Below, in pieces: positions 31,445-39,280 of a DNA stretch of 64,000 nt (position 1 is its first letter; the number at the start of each line of letters is the position of its first letter). Position numbers and translations under genes: made by a program. Source of the stretch: Thalassorhabdomicrobium marinisediminis (GTDB taxonomy: Bacteria > Pseudomonadota > Alphaproteobacteria > Rhodobacterales > Rhodobacteraceae); the NCBI RefSeq assembly GCF_003072065.1, contig NZ_QCYG01000008.1, forward strand, positions 124,001-188,000, written 5' to 3'. Under the pieces are notes generated by a model that had not been told where the DNA came from, searched no databases, and saw only the letters and a list, made by a program, of their open reading frames with translations.

Positions 31445-31945
31445 TTAGGCGTCTTTCGCCAAACGCTCTTCCAGAACATCGAAGGGCACACCCGGCTCAT
31501 CCTTGGCGCCGCGGATCACCAGCGAGGTTTTCACGCTCGCCACGTTGTCGGCGCTGGTGAGTTGTTCGGTCAGGAAGTTTTGAAAAGTGCGCAGGTCCGG
31601 TGCCACGCATTTGAGCAGGAAATCCACCTCACCGTTGAGCATGTGGCATTCGCGCACAAGCGGCCAGCCCTTGCACTTCTGCTCAAAGGCGCTCAGGTCC
31701 GTTTCCGCCTGCGAGACAAGGCCGACCATCGCGAACACCTGCACCTCGAACCCCAGTTCGCGCGCGTTGACGTCGGCGTGATAGCCGCGGATGAAGCCCT
31801 GCTCCTCCAGCGTGCGCACCCGCCGCAAGCACGGCGGCGCGGAAATCCCGACCCGTTTGGCCAGTTCCACATTCGTCATTCGCCCGTCTGCCTGCAATTG
31901 CGCAAGAATCATCCGGTCGATCTCATCCAGCTTCTGTCCGGGCAT
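31445..31945 (-). CDS. Lrp/AsnC family transcriptional regulator
   Basis: 166 aa. The N-terminal winged-helix domain contains LDEIDRMILAQLQADGR, ELAKRVGISAPPCLRRVRTLEEQG and the wing IRGYHADV. The C-terminal RAM ligand-binding domain starts near VQVFAMVGL, with VRECHMLNGEVDFLLKCVAPD. ATG 31945 gives the typical start MPGQKLDEID, with AGGAG 12 nt upstream; 31957 is the alternative. It is divergent from trxB with an Lrp-like palindrome in the shared region, so it may control itself and trxB. Confidence 0.92.
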   Translation of the reverse strand: MPGQKLDEIDRMILAQLQADGRMTNVELAKRVGISAPPCLRRVRTLEEQGFIRGYHADVNARELGFEVQVFAMVGLVSQAETDLSAFEQKCKGWPLVRECHMLNGEVDFLLKCVAPDLRTFQNFLTEQLTSADNVASVKTSLVIRGAKDEPGVPFDVLEERLAKDA

Positions 31946-31998
31946 AGTTGGGCGCATCTCCTGTTGGCTGTCGTGTTTCATACGCCAGCGCCCCGAAA

Positions 31999-32017
31999 TG
32001 CGCAACAATGTTTCGCA
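31999..32017. promoter_or_regulatory. Imperfect 19-bp palindrome, candidate Lrp-family operator
   Basis: The sequence TGCGCAACAATGTTTCGCA has arms TGCG-x-AAC / GTT-x-CGCA around an AAT centre, a form common for Lrp/AsnC regulators. Its centre lies 63 nt before the Lrp ATG and 107 nt before the trxB ATG. Confidence 0.4.
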
Positions 32018-32114
32018 ATTCCGCAAGAATAATGCGTGCTTTGGTCCGATGCGGTCCCCCTTTTCCCCGCGGCGCTTGCTGACTATATCGGGTCCGAGCA
32101 CAAAGGAGTTCCCC

Positions 32115-33125
32115 ATGGCCGAGACCCGCAAAACCAAAGTTCTGATCATCGGCTCCGGCCCCACGGGCTACACCGCGGGGGTCTATGCCAGCCGCGCGAT
32201 GCTGGAACCGATCCTTGTGCAGGGGATTGAACCGGGCGGCCAGTTGACCACCACGACCGAGGTTGAGAACTGGCCCGGCGACACCGAGGTGCAGGGCCCC
32301 GACCTGATGCTGCGCATGGAGGCCCACGCCCGCGCCATGGGGACCGAGATCATCAGCGACATCATCACCTCGATCGATTTCTCGAAACGGCCCTTCGTCT
32401 GCCAGTCCGACAGCGGCACGCAATACGTGGCCGATGCGATCATCCTCGCCACCGGGGCGCGGGCGAAATGGCTGGGGCTGGACACCGAAGAGAAGTTCAA
32501 GGGCTTCGGCGTCTCCGCCTGCGCCACCTGTGACGGGTTCTTTTACCGCAATCAGGAAATCGTTGTCGTCGGCGGCGGGAACACGGCCGTGGAAGAGGCG
32601 CTGTTCCTGACCAACTTCGCGTCCAAGGTGACGCTGGTGCACCGCCGTGACGAGTTGCGCGCCGAGAAGATTTTGATCGACCGGCTGATGAAGAACCCCA
32701 AGATCGAACCGCTTTGGGATCATCAACTTGAAGAGGTGTACGGCGCCGACAATCCGCTGGGCGTCGAAGGCATCAAGGTCAAACACGTCAAGACCGGTGA
32801 GATCACGGACATCCCCGCCAAGGGCGTGTTCATCGCCATCGGCCACGCCCCCGCGAACGAGCTGGTCAAGGACCACCTCGAGACGCACATGGGCGGCTAT
32901 GTCGTGACCAAGCCCGACAGCACCGAAACCTCGATCCCCGGCGTCTTCGCGGCGGGCGACCTGACGGACTACAAATACCGTCAGGCCGTGACGTCTGCCG
33001 GTATGGGCTGCATGGCCGCGCTTGAGGTTGAGCGCTGGCTGGCCGAACAGGGCGACGATGTCGAGATCGACGGCGGCAAGGACACCTCCCTGCCGCTGGG
33101 CTACGGGGCCAAGGTCGAAGCCTAG
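32115..33125 (+). CDS. trxB: Thioredoxin-disulfide reductase
   Basis: 336 aa FAD/NADPH enzyme that reduces thioredoxin. The FAD loop GSGPTGYTAG is at 13-22, the redox-active pair C136/C139 in SACATCDG, the NADPH loop VVGGGNTAVEEA, and the C-terminal FAD block GVFAAGDLTDYKYRQ. AAAGGAG precedes ATG 32115. Thioredoxin is the electron donor for PAPS reductase, which makes its position just upstream of the sulfate-activation gene meaningful. Confidence 0.97.
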   Translation: MAETRKTKVLIIGSGPTGYTAGVYASRAMLEPILVQGIEPGGQLTTTTEVENWPGDTEVQGPDLMLRMEAHARAMGTEIISDIITSIDFSKRPFVCQSDSGTQYVADAIILATGARAKWLGLDTEEKFKGFGVSACATCDGFFYRNQEIVVVGGGNTAVEEALFLTNFASKVTLVHRRDELRAEKILIDRLMKNPKIEPLWDHQLEEVYGADNPLGVEGIKVKHVKTGEITDIPAKGVFIAIGHAPANELVKDHLETHMGGYVVTKPDSTETSIPGVFAAGDLTDYKYRQAVTSAGMGCMAALEVERWLAEQGDDVEIDGGKDTSLPLGYGAKVEA

Positions 33126-33170
33126 GCCTGCGCCCCTGTAACATAGCCCGGCAAATTGCTGCTGGCGCCA

Positions 33171-33194
33171 AGTTTGTTCTGGCGTGAACAAACT
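33171..33194. promoter_or_regulatory. Palindrome 1 upstream of the wHTH-sat/cysC ORF
   Basis: A perfect 9-bp inverted repeat: AGTTTGTTC, 6-nt spacer, GAACAAACT. It overlaps a possible promoter (TTGTTC at 33174, then TATGTG at 33196, spacing 16). A binding protein here would block transcription of the downstream gene. Confidence 0.7.
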
Positions 33195-33203
33195 TTATGT
33201 GTA

Positions 33204-33219
33204 TGTTCGCGCGTGAACA
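33204..33219. promoter_or_regulatory. Palindrome 2 upstream of the wHTH-sat/cysC ORF
   Basis: TGTTC-GCGCGT-GAACA repeats the core of palindrome 1 (TGTTC-N6-GAACA) exactly 29 nt further on, and ends 18 nt before the ORF start at 33238. Two equally built sites at a regular spacing suggest a dimeric regulator that binds both. Confidence 0.7.
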
Positions 33220-33237
33220 AACGCTGAGTCGCGCGTC

Positions 33238-33603
33238 ATGGGCCTGTCCACGATCAAATCCACCTCCGAGCATGAGGATCAGATGTTCCGCCTGTTGCGT
33301 CAGGTGGACCAGTCGCCCGAGGCGTCGCAACGGGTGATGGCGGCAGCCATTGGTGTGTCGCTGGGGCGGCTCAACGGCCTGTTGAAACAGGCGACCGAAG
33401 GCGGGCTGGTCGAAGTCACCGCCCGCAACGGACCCGACAAGCGCGCGCGCAATGCCTATGCGATCACCCCCCGTGGCCAAGCCGAGAAAGAGCGCCTGAC
33501 CACCCAATTCCTCCACCGGAAATTTGCCGAATACGATGCGCTCCATGCCGAGCTCACCGGGGCGGCCTCCGGTCATACTCCCTTGAACAACAGGACCAAA
33601 TTG
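33238..33603 (+). other. Region encoding the MarR-like winged-helix segment
   Basis: 122 codons in frame with the sat/cysC core and without a stop of their own. The segment resembles the small EPS-associated MarR-type regulators in size and pattern. It may be translated as an N-terminal domain, or serve as a separate product only if processed or re-initiated at 33604. Confidence 0.6.
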
Positions 33604-35316
33604 ATGGAACACAACCTCGCCCCGATCCCCGAGCTCTATGTCTCTTACGACTCTGCGCAAAAGCTGAAAGTCGAAGCAGGCGAGCTGGTCTCCCACGACC
33701 TGACACCGCGACAGATCTGCGATCTGGAACTGCTGATGAACGGCGGCTTCAACCCGCTCAAGGGCTTTCTTAACGAAGAGGATTACAACGGCGTTTTGGA
33801 CAACATGCGTCTGGCCGATGGCACGCTCTGGCCCATGCCGATCAACCTTGACGTCTCCGAAGATTTCGCCGCCTCGCTCGAGATCGGTCAGGACATTGCC
33901 CTGCGCGACCAGGAAGGTGTGATCCTCGCCACCATGACCGTCACCGACCGCTGGGAGCCGAACAAATCCCGCGAAGCCGAAAAGGTTTTCGGTGCGGACG
34001 ATCAGGCCCACCCTGCTGTGAACTACCTGCACAATCAGGCGGGCAAGATCTACCTTGGCGGCCCCGTGACCGGCATCCAGCAGCCCGTGCACTACGATTT
34101 CCGCGCCCGCCGCGACACGCCCAACGAATTGCGCGCCTATTTCCGCAAGATGGGCTGGCGCAAGGTCGTGGCCTTCCAGACCCGCAACCCGCTGCACCGC
34201 GCGCATCAGGAACTGACCTTCCGCGCCGCCCGCGAAGCGCAGGCCAACCTGCTGATCCACCCCGTCGTGGGCCTGACCAAACCGGGCGACGTCGATCATT
34301 TTACCCGCGTGCGGTGTTATGAAGCAGTGCTCGACAAATATCCCCAGTCCACGACGTCCATGTCGCTGCTGAACCTCGCCATGCGCATGGGCGGCCCGCG
34401 TGAAGCTGTTTGGCACGGCCTGATCCGCAAGAACCACGGCTGCACCCATTTCATCGTCGGCCGCGACCACGCGGGCCCCGGCAAGAACTCCAAGGGCGAG
34501 GATTTCTACGGCCCGTACGATGCGCAGGACCTGTTCCGCGAGCACGAGGCCGAGATGGGCATCGAAATGGTCGACTTCAAACACATGGTCTGGGTCGACG
34601 AGCGCGCGCAATACGAAGCGATTGACGAGATCGAGGACAAGGATAACGTCACCATCCTCAACATCTCGGGCACCGAGCTGCGCCGCCGCCTGCAGGAAGG
34701 GTTGGAAATCCCCGAATGGTTCTCGTTCCCCGAGGTGGTGAAAGAGCTGCGCCGCACCCGCCCGCCGCGCTCCAAGCAGGGGTTCACCGTGTTCTTCACC
34801 GGCTTCTCCGGCTCGGGCAAGTCCACCATCGCCAACGCGCTGATGGTCAAGCTGATGGAGATGGGCGGACGTCCGGTGACGTTGCTGGACGGGGACATCG
34901 TGCGCAAGAACCTCAGCTCCGAGCTGGGCTTTTCGAAAGAGCACCGTGACCTGAACATCCGCCGCATCGGCTATGTGGCGTCCGAGATCACCAAGAACGG
35001 AGGCATCGCCATCTGCGCGCCCATCGCGCCCTATGCCACCACCCGCCGCGCGGTGCGTGAGGATGTGGAAAACTTCGGCGCCTTCGTCGAAGTCCATGTC
35101 GCGACCAGCATCGAAGAGTGTGAACGCCGCGACCGCAAGGGGCTCTACAAGCTGGCGCGGGAAGGCAAGATCAAGGAATTCACCGGCATTTCCGACCCTT
35201 ATGACGTGCCCGAGGATCCCGAGCTGCGGGTCGAAACCGAGAATGTGGCCGTCGACAACTGCGCGCATCAGGTGATCCTGAAGCTGGAAAGCATGGGGTT
35301 GATCGCGGCCGAGTGA
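33238..35316 (+). CDS. MarR-like winged-helix domain fused to ATP sulfurylase/APS kinase (bifunctional Sat-CysC)
   Basis: One uninterrupted 692-codon frame. Residues 1-122 look like a MarR-type winged helix: MFRLLRQVDQSPEASQRVMAA, the recognition-helix-like VSLGRLNGLLKQA and the wing NGPDKRARNAYAITPRG. Residues 123-692 are a complete fused sulfate-activating enzyme: the ATP sulfurylase part has H320-x-x-H323 (NPLHRAH) and GRDHAGPG, and the APS kinase part has the P-loop GFSGSGKST at 522-530. A second start is possible at ATG 33604 (MEHNLAP), with AGGA 9 nt upstream, giving the usual 570-aa enzyme. No stop separates the two parts. Twin palindromes lie upstream. The enzyme turns sulfate into APS and PAPS for assimilation. 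Confidence 0.9.
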   Translation: MGLSTIKSTSEHEDQMFRLLRQVDQSPEASQRVMAAAIGVSLGRLNGLLKQATEGGLVEVTARNGPDKRARNAYAITPRGQAEKERLTTQFLHRKFAEYDALHAELTGAASGHTPLNNRTKLMEHNLAPIPELYVSYDSAQKLKVEAGELVSHDLTPRQICDLELLMNGGFNPLKGFLNEEDYNGVLDNMRLADGTLWPMPINLDVSEDFAASLEIGQDIALRDQEGVILATMTVTDRWEPNKSREAEKVFGADDQAHPAVNYLHNQAGKIYLGGPVTGIQQPVHYDFRARRDTPNELRAYFRKMGWRKVVAFQTRNPLHRAHQELTFRAAREAQANLLIHPVVGLTKPGDVDHFTRVRCYEAVLDKYPQSTTSMSLLNLAMRMGGPREAVWHGLIRKNHGCTHFIVGRDHAGPGKNSKGEDFYGPYDAQDLFREHEAEMGIEMVDFKHMVWVDERAQYEAIDEIEDKDNVTILNISGTELRRRLQEGLEIPEWFSFPEVVKELRRTRPPRSKQGFTVFFTGFSGSGKSTIANALMVKLMEMGGRPVTLLDGDIVRKNLSSELGFSKEHRDLNIRRIGYVASEITKNGGIAICAPIAPYATTRRAVREDVENFGAFVEVHVATSIEECERRDRKGLYKLAREGKIKEFTGISDPYDVPEDPELRVETENVAVDNCAHQVILKLESMGLIAAE

Positions 35317-35337
35317 CCTTCGCCCCATACATACAAA

Positions 35338-35368
35338 AGGCGCCATCCCCAGCGGGTGGCGCCTTTTT
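35338..35368 (+). terminator. Intrinsic terminator after sat/cysC
   Basis: Stem of about 11 bp with one G-T type mismatch (arms 35338-35349 and 35354-35364) and loop CAGC, followed by TTTTT. It starts 22 nt past the stop. Confidence 0.85.
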
Positions 35369-35389
35369 CGTGTCGAAACACGCCCCCGC

Positions 35390-36430
35390 CTAGATGATCT
35401 CATCCTCATCGAACAAAGGCGAGTTCTCCAACTGGGTGGCTAGATCCTCGACCGCTTGCGCGGGGTCGTCGTGGCGCACCTCGGCCAGATGGAACACCGC
35501 ATCGCCTTCGTTGACCACGGGCATCACCGCACGGCCGACGATGATTCCGTCCATCGGCGCGATCAGCTCCACCTCGGCCTCGCCAAACGGGTCCGCGACC
35601 GAGGCCAGCACATCGCCCTCCTCCACCACATCCCCGTCGCCGCGATAGGTGCGCAGCAGCCCGCCCGCGGGCGCGCGCAGCCATCGGCTCGACCGGCACA
35701 GCAACGGGGCGACGCGCGCCTTGGCTATGCCCTTAGCGGGCAGCATCTCCATCGCGCGCAGCACGCGGAAAATGCCAGCCACACCGGCCCGCGCCGCCAT
35801 CTCGTCAAACCGCAAGGCCTCGCCCGCTTCATAAAGCAGGACGTCGACGCCAGCGGCCTTCGCCTCGGCCCGCAACGAGCCTTCGCGCAGATCCGAGGTC
35901 AGGATGACCGGCGCACCGAAGGCCTTGGCCAGCGCCATCGTCCGGCCATTACCCTCACTGACGCGCACCTGCGGCAGGTTGGTCCGGTGGATCGCGGCGG
36001 AATGCAGGTCGATCCCCAGATCACAACGCATCACCACCTGTTCCAGAAAAATTCCCGCCAGACGCGACGCCAACGACCCGCCCGCTGAGCCGGGAAACGA
36101 CCGGTTCAGATCGCGGCGGTCCGGCAGGTACCGGCTGCGGTTGTGGAAGCCGAAAGCGTTGACGATGGGCACCACGAGCAAGGCGCCCCGCAGCCCGCCA
36201 AGAAGGTCCGACTGCAGCATCCGCCGGACGATCTCAACGCCCATCACTTCATCCCCGTGCACAGCGGCGCTGACAAAGACCACCGGCCCCGGCTTTTTGC
36301 CGTGGATGACGTGGACCTTGAGGTTGACGGGGGTGTGATCGGACAGGACCGAGACCGGAAGCTCGACCGTCTGGCGGCTCCCCGGCTCAATGTTGTGTCC
36401 GGCGAATTCGAATAGGGAGTGTTTTGGCAT
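35390..36430 (-). CDS. Succinylglutamate desuccinylase/aspartoacylase (M14) family deacylase
   Basis: 346 aa zinc hydrolase. Zinc ligands H58 and E61 lie in AAVHGDEVMG, with the third in GIDLHSAA; DLNRSFPG is also conserved. The C-terminal 80 residues (from about LRAPAGGLLRTYRGDGD) look like a biotinyl/lipoyl-type beta barrel without the modifiable lysine. Substrate unknown. ATG 36430 gives MPKHSLFEF; the open frame upstream is not used. Confidence 0.87.
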   Translation of the reverse strand: MPKHSLFEFAGHNIEPGSRQTVELPVSVLSDHTPVNLKVHVIHGKKPGPVVFVSAAVHGDEVMGVEIVRRMLQSDLLGGLRGALLVVPIVNAFGFHNRSRYLPDRRDLNRSFPGSAGGSLASRLAGIFLEQVVMRCDLGIDLHSAAIHRTNLPQVRVSEGNGRTMALAKAFGAPVILTSDLREGSLRAEAKAAGVDVLLYEAGEALRFDEMAARAGVAGIFRVLRAMEMLPAKGIAKARVAPLLCRSSRWLRAPAGGLLRTYRGDGDVVEEGDVLASVADPFGEAEVELIAPMDGIIVGRAVMPVVNEGDAVFHLAEVRHDDPAQAVEDLATQLENSPLFDEDEII

Positions 36431-36521
36431 CCTGCATCCTGTGCAAACCTTGGCTGACTGCCAAAAACGCCAAAACGCGCGCCCTCGCAAGGGGCGGCCC
36501 ACCGGGCGCCCCCGGCGGGAT

Positions 36522-36758
36522 TTAGTGCACCGTCACCGGCGTCATGTCATGCTGACGGGCCAGCACGAACGCCAGCGTCCGGTCGGCGACCAGCGCCAGT
36601 TGCTGCCCGTCGCTGTCATGCACGGCAAACAGCTGTTCCAGATCGCCGGCCGCCTCGCGCACCTCGTCTGGCAGGCTCGCCACTTCGACGGCCTTGACAT
36701 AGACCAGCCGCTCTTCCGGCTGCGCGCCCAATGTCGTGAAATCAAACTTCGTATCCAT
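36522..36758 (-). CDS. DUF1150 family protein
   Basis: 78 aa. The DUF1150 pattern is visible: VYVKAVEVASLPDEVREAAG followed by LFAVHDSDGQQLALVADR and an ending FVLARQHDMTPVTVH. DUF1150 genes often accompany small heat-shock genes in alphaproteobacteria, and here the ATG follows the hsp20 stop by 3 nt, so both share the heat-shock-type promoter at 37240-37269. Confidence 0.88.
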   Translation of the reverse strand: MDTKFDFTTLGAQPEERLVYVKAVEVASLPDEVREAAGDLEQLFAVHDSDGQQLALVADRTLAFVLARQHDMTPVTVH

Positions 36759-36761
36759 GAC

Positions 36762-37175
36762 TCAACCCTTCCTGATGTTGATTGTCTGCACCACCGATTC
36801 GGGCACCGCCCGCGTCAGATCCACATGCAGCAAACCGTTTTCCATGGTCGCCTCGCCCACATCGACACCCTCGGCCAGCACGAAAGCGCGCTGGAACTGC
36901 CGTGCGGCGATCCCGCGATGCAGGAACACGCGCCCTTCGCTGTCGTCGGACTGCCGCCCGCGGATCACCAACTGGTTGTCCTCGACCGTGATCGACAGGT
37001 CATCCTCAGCGAACCCCGCCACGGCCAGCGTGATCCGGTACGACGTGCCGGATGTCTGTTCGATGTTGTAGGGGGGATAGCCTTCGTTGCCGGACTTGGC
37101 CGTCCGTTCCACAAGGCGCTCAAGCTCTTCAAAGCCCAACAGGAACGGATGCGTTCCCAACGTCAATTTCGTCAT
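36762..37175 (-). CDS. Small heat-shock protein, Hsp20/IbpA family
   Basis: 137 aa alpha-crystallin chaperone. The N-terminal LGTHPFLLGFEELERLVERTA and PPYNIE match IbpA-type proteins; the core block is ITLAVAGFAEDDLSITVEDNQ. The A-F-V-L strand pair and the C-terminal V-x-I-type motif INIRKG are also present. It holds unfolded proteins for ClpB/DnaK. ATG 37175 is chosen; the open frame extends upstream. Confidence 0.93.
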   Translation of the reverse strand: MTKLTLGTHPFLLGFEELERLVERTAKSGNEGYPPYNIEQTSGTSYRITLAVAGFAEDDLSITVEDNQLVIRGRQSDDSEGRVFLHRGIAARQFQRAFVLAEGVDVGEATMENGLLHVDLTRAVPESVVQTINIRKG

Positions 37176-37239
37176 GCGACACGTCCTTTTCGAAGCGACA
37201 GTCAATGTGCGCGGCCCCGTTCGCGGCGACCACATGGAA

Positions 37240-37269
37240 AATATGGGGGCAGACGTCGCGGGTTGCAAG
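37240..37269 (-). promoter_or_regulatory. Putative heat-shock (RpoH, sigma-32) promoter for hsp20-DUF1150
   Basis: On the minus strand CTTGCAA (37269-37263) is followed, after 14 nt, by CCCCATATT (37248-37240), close to the sigma-32 form CTTGAA-N13-17-CCCCATNT. It lies about 65 nt upstream of the hsp20 ATG. Confidence 0.6.
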
Positions 37270-37338
37270 ATGCGCGGGGCCGGTTTCGCTTTGTAAAAAG
37301 GGCCGGAGCGCTTACATTGCAGGTCTCACACACCCCTG

Positions 37339-37572
37339 ATGGACGGAGCCGCCATGAACAGCAGTACCCCGATGGACCAATTGGATGTCCTGCGCATCGA
37401 GCTTGAGGTGCTGCGCCGCGAGCACCGCGACCTGGATGAGGCGATCCACGCCCTGCAAGACACCGGCAAAGCCGACATGCTGACGATCAAACGTCTGAAA
37501 AAGCAAAAGCTCGCCCTGAAAGACAAGATCGCCGTGCTCGAAGACCGCACGACCCCCGACATCATCGCCTGA
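37339..37572 (+). CDS. DUF465 (YdcH) family protein
   Basis: 77 aa. Highly charged coiled-coil of the DUF465 type: LRREHRDLDEAIHALQ followed by LTIKRLKKQKLALKDKIAVLED. Function unknown. Start at ATG 37339, or at the internal ATG 37354 (MNSSTPMD). It is divergent from hsp20 and 76 nt upstream of purE, so it could belong to the purE transcript. Confidence 0.85.
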   Translation: MDGAAMNSSTPMDQLDVLRIELEVLRREHRDLDEAIHALQDTGKADMLTIKRLKKQKLALKDKIAVLEDRTTPDIIA

Positions 37573-37648
37573 GCCAGCGCCGCTTCGCCGATTGCGCCTG
37601 TGCCCGAGCACGTTATAACCGCCGCGAACAGGAAAAAGGGCGCGTTCT

Positions 37649-38134
37649 ATGACACCTCTTGTCGGCCTCATCATGGGCAGCCAGTCCGACTGGGCCACCC
37701 TGCGCGACGCGGCCCAACTGCTTGATGACCTGGCGATCCCCTACGAAGCCAGGATTGTCTCGGCCCATCGCACCCCGGACCGTCTGTGGTCCTACGGGAC
37801 CGAGGCTGCGGGCCGCGGTCTGCAGGTGATCATCGCAGGCGCTGGCGGGGCCGCGCACCTGCCCGGTATGATGGCCAGCAAGACGCGCCTTCCGGTGATC
37901 GGCGTGCCGGTGCAGACCAAAGCGCTCAGCGGCGTCGACAGCCTGTATTCCATCGTGCAGATGCCCAAGGGCTACCCCGTCGCAACCATGGCGATCGGGG
38001 CCGCCGGTGCTGCGAATGCCGCGCTCATGGCGGCCGGCATCCTCGCCCTGCAGGACGCGGAGCTTGCCGGGCGGCTCGACGCCTGGCGCGCGGCCCTTTC
38101 CAACTCGATCCCGCAGGAGCCCTCCGATGACTGA
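37649..38134 (+). CDS. purE: N5-carboxyaminoimidazole ribonucleotide mutase PurE
   Basis: 161 aa. The family start [13 protein letters not shown] and blocks [25 protein letters not shown] and [13 protein letters not shown] are present. It converts N5-CAIR, made by PurK, into CAIR in purine synthesis. The stop overlaps the purK ATG by 8 nt (ATGACTGA). Confidence 0.97.
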   Translation: MTPLVGLIMGSQSDWATLRDAAQLLDDLAIPYEARIVSAHRTPDRLWSYGTEAAGRGLQVIIAGAGGAAHLPGMMASKTRLPVIGVPVQTKALSGVDSLYSIVQMPKGYPVATMAIGAAGAANAALMAAGILALQDAELAGRLDAWRAALSNSIPQEPSDD

Positions 38135-39200
38135 CCCCCTTCGCCCCGGCGCAACCATCGGCATTCTTGGCGGCGGCCAACTGGGCCGCATGCTTTCGGT
38201 CGCGGCCGCGCGTCTCGGCTTCAAGACCTGCATTTTTGAGCCGCAGGGCGATTGCCCGGCCTCCCATGTGTCGAACTTTCATTACCAGGCGGACTACAGC
38301 GACACCGACGCCCTCACCGCCTTTGCGCAAGCCTGCGACGTGGTGACCTTCGAGTTCGAGAACATCCCCACCGATGCGCTGGACGTGATCGAGGCAATCA
38401 CCCCGATCCACCCCAACCGCAAGGCGCTCGCCACCTCGCAGGACCGTCTGCTGGAAAAGAACTTCCTGACCCGCATCGGCCTCAAGACCGCGCCCTTCAG
38501 CGCGGTGAAAACCGCAAGCGATCTGCAAAGCGCCATCGACCGGATCGGCACGCCCGCCATCCTCAAGACCCGCACGCTGGGTTATGACGGAAAGGGGCAG
38601 GCGCGGCTGCACTCGGACGACGACGCGGAAGCCGCCCTCGCGGCCATGAACGGGGCGCCTGCGGTGCTGGAAGGCTTCATCGACTTCAGCCATGAGATCT
38701 CGGTGATCGGCACCCGCGCCGCGGATGGCGCGATCTCCTGTTTCGATCCCGGTGAAAACCTCCACCGCAACGGCATCCTGCACAGCACCACGGTCCCCGC
38801 GCGCCTGTCACCCGCACAGCGCACCGACGCTGTCCTGCTCACCGCGAATATCCTCAACGCGCTGGAGTATGTGGGCACCATGGGGGTCGAGCTTTTCGTC
38901 ACCGGCTCCGGCCTGATCGTCAACGAGATCGCTCCCCGTGTGCACAACTCCGGCCACTGGACCCAGGCCGGCTGCACCATCGACCAGTTCGAACAGCACA
39001 TCCGCGCCATTGCAGGCTGGCCCTTGGGCGACGGCAGCCGTCATTCCAACGTCGTGATGGAGAACCTGATCGGGGCGGACATCGACCGCGTGCCCGAAAT
39101 TGCGAAGACCAATGCCGCGCTGCATCTCTACGGCAAGGCGGACGCGAAACCGGGCCGCAAAATGGGCCACACCAATACGGTCACCGGCCCCGCAAAATAA
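38127..39200 (+). CDS. purK: N5-carboxyaminoimidazole ribonucleotide synthase PurK
   Basis: 357 aa ATP-grasp enzyme that carboxylates AIR with ATP and bicarbonate. The N-terminal [12 protein letters not shown] is diagnostic; ATP-grasp features include [27 protein letters not shown] and [17 protein letters not shown] 38127 overlaps the purE end. Confidence 0.97.
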   Translation: MTDPLRPGATIGILGGGQLGRMLSVAAARLGFKTCIFEPQGDCPASHVSNFHYQADYSDTDALTAFAQACDVVTFEFENIPTDALDVIEAITPIHPNRKALATSQDRLLEKNFLTRIGLKTAPFSAVKTASDLQSAIDRIGTPAILKTRTLGYDGKGQARLHSDDDAEAALAAMNGAPAVLEGFIDFSHEISVIGTRAADGAISCFDPGENLHRNGILHSTTVPARLSPAQRTDAVLLTANILNALEYVGTMGVELFVTGSGLIVNEIAPRVHNSGHWTQAGCTIDQFEQHIRAIAGWPLGDGSRHSNVVMENLIGADIDRVPEIAKTNAALHLYGKADAKPGRKMGHTNTVTGPAK

Positions 39201-39207
39201 CCCCGCC

Positions 39208-39262
39208 TTCTCTGGTTCAAAATACCTCGGGGGAGGCGCGCAGCGCCGGGGGCAGCGCCCCC
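39208..39262 (-). repeat. 3' hairpin repeat element, copy 4 (between purK and the hydrolase)
   Basis: On the minus strand, 18 nt past the hydrolase stop: hairpin GGGGGC-gct-GCCCCC, second hairpin GGCGC-tgc-GCGCC, then CCCCCGAGGTATTTTG and tail AACCAGAGAAG. The element also lies 8 nt beyond the convergent purK stop and could end both transcripts. Confidence 0.85.
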
Positions 39263-39280
39263 TCTCTTCCCGTCGCCGCC

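Noticed and set aside
33171-33219. LexA (SOS) box
   Set aside because: The alphaproteobacterial LexA site is a direct repeat GTTC-N7-GTTC; here the arms are inverted with a 6-nt spacer, and the gene is not an SOS gene.
32866-35409. Long minus-strand frame opposite trxB and sat/cysC
   Set aside because: Antisense shadow; both plus-strand genes have clear active-site motifs.
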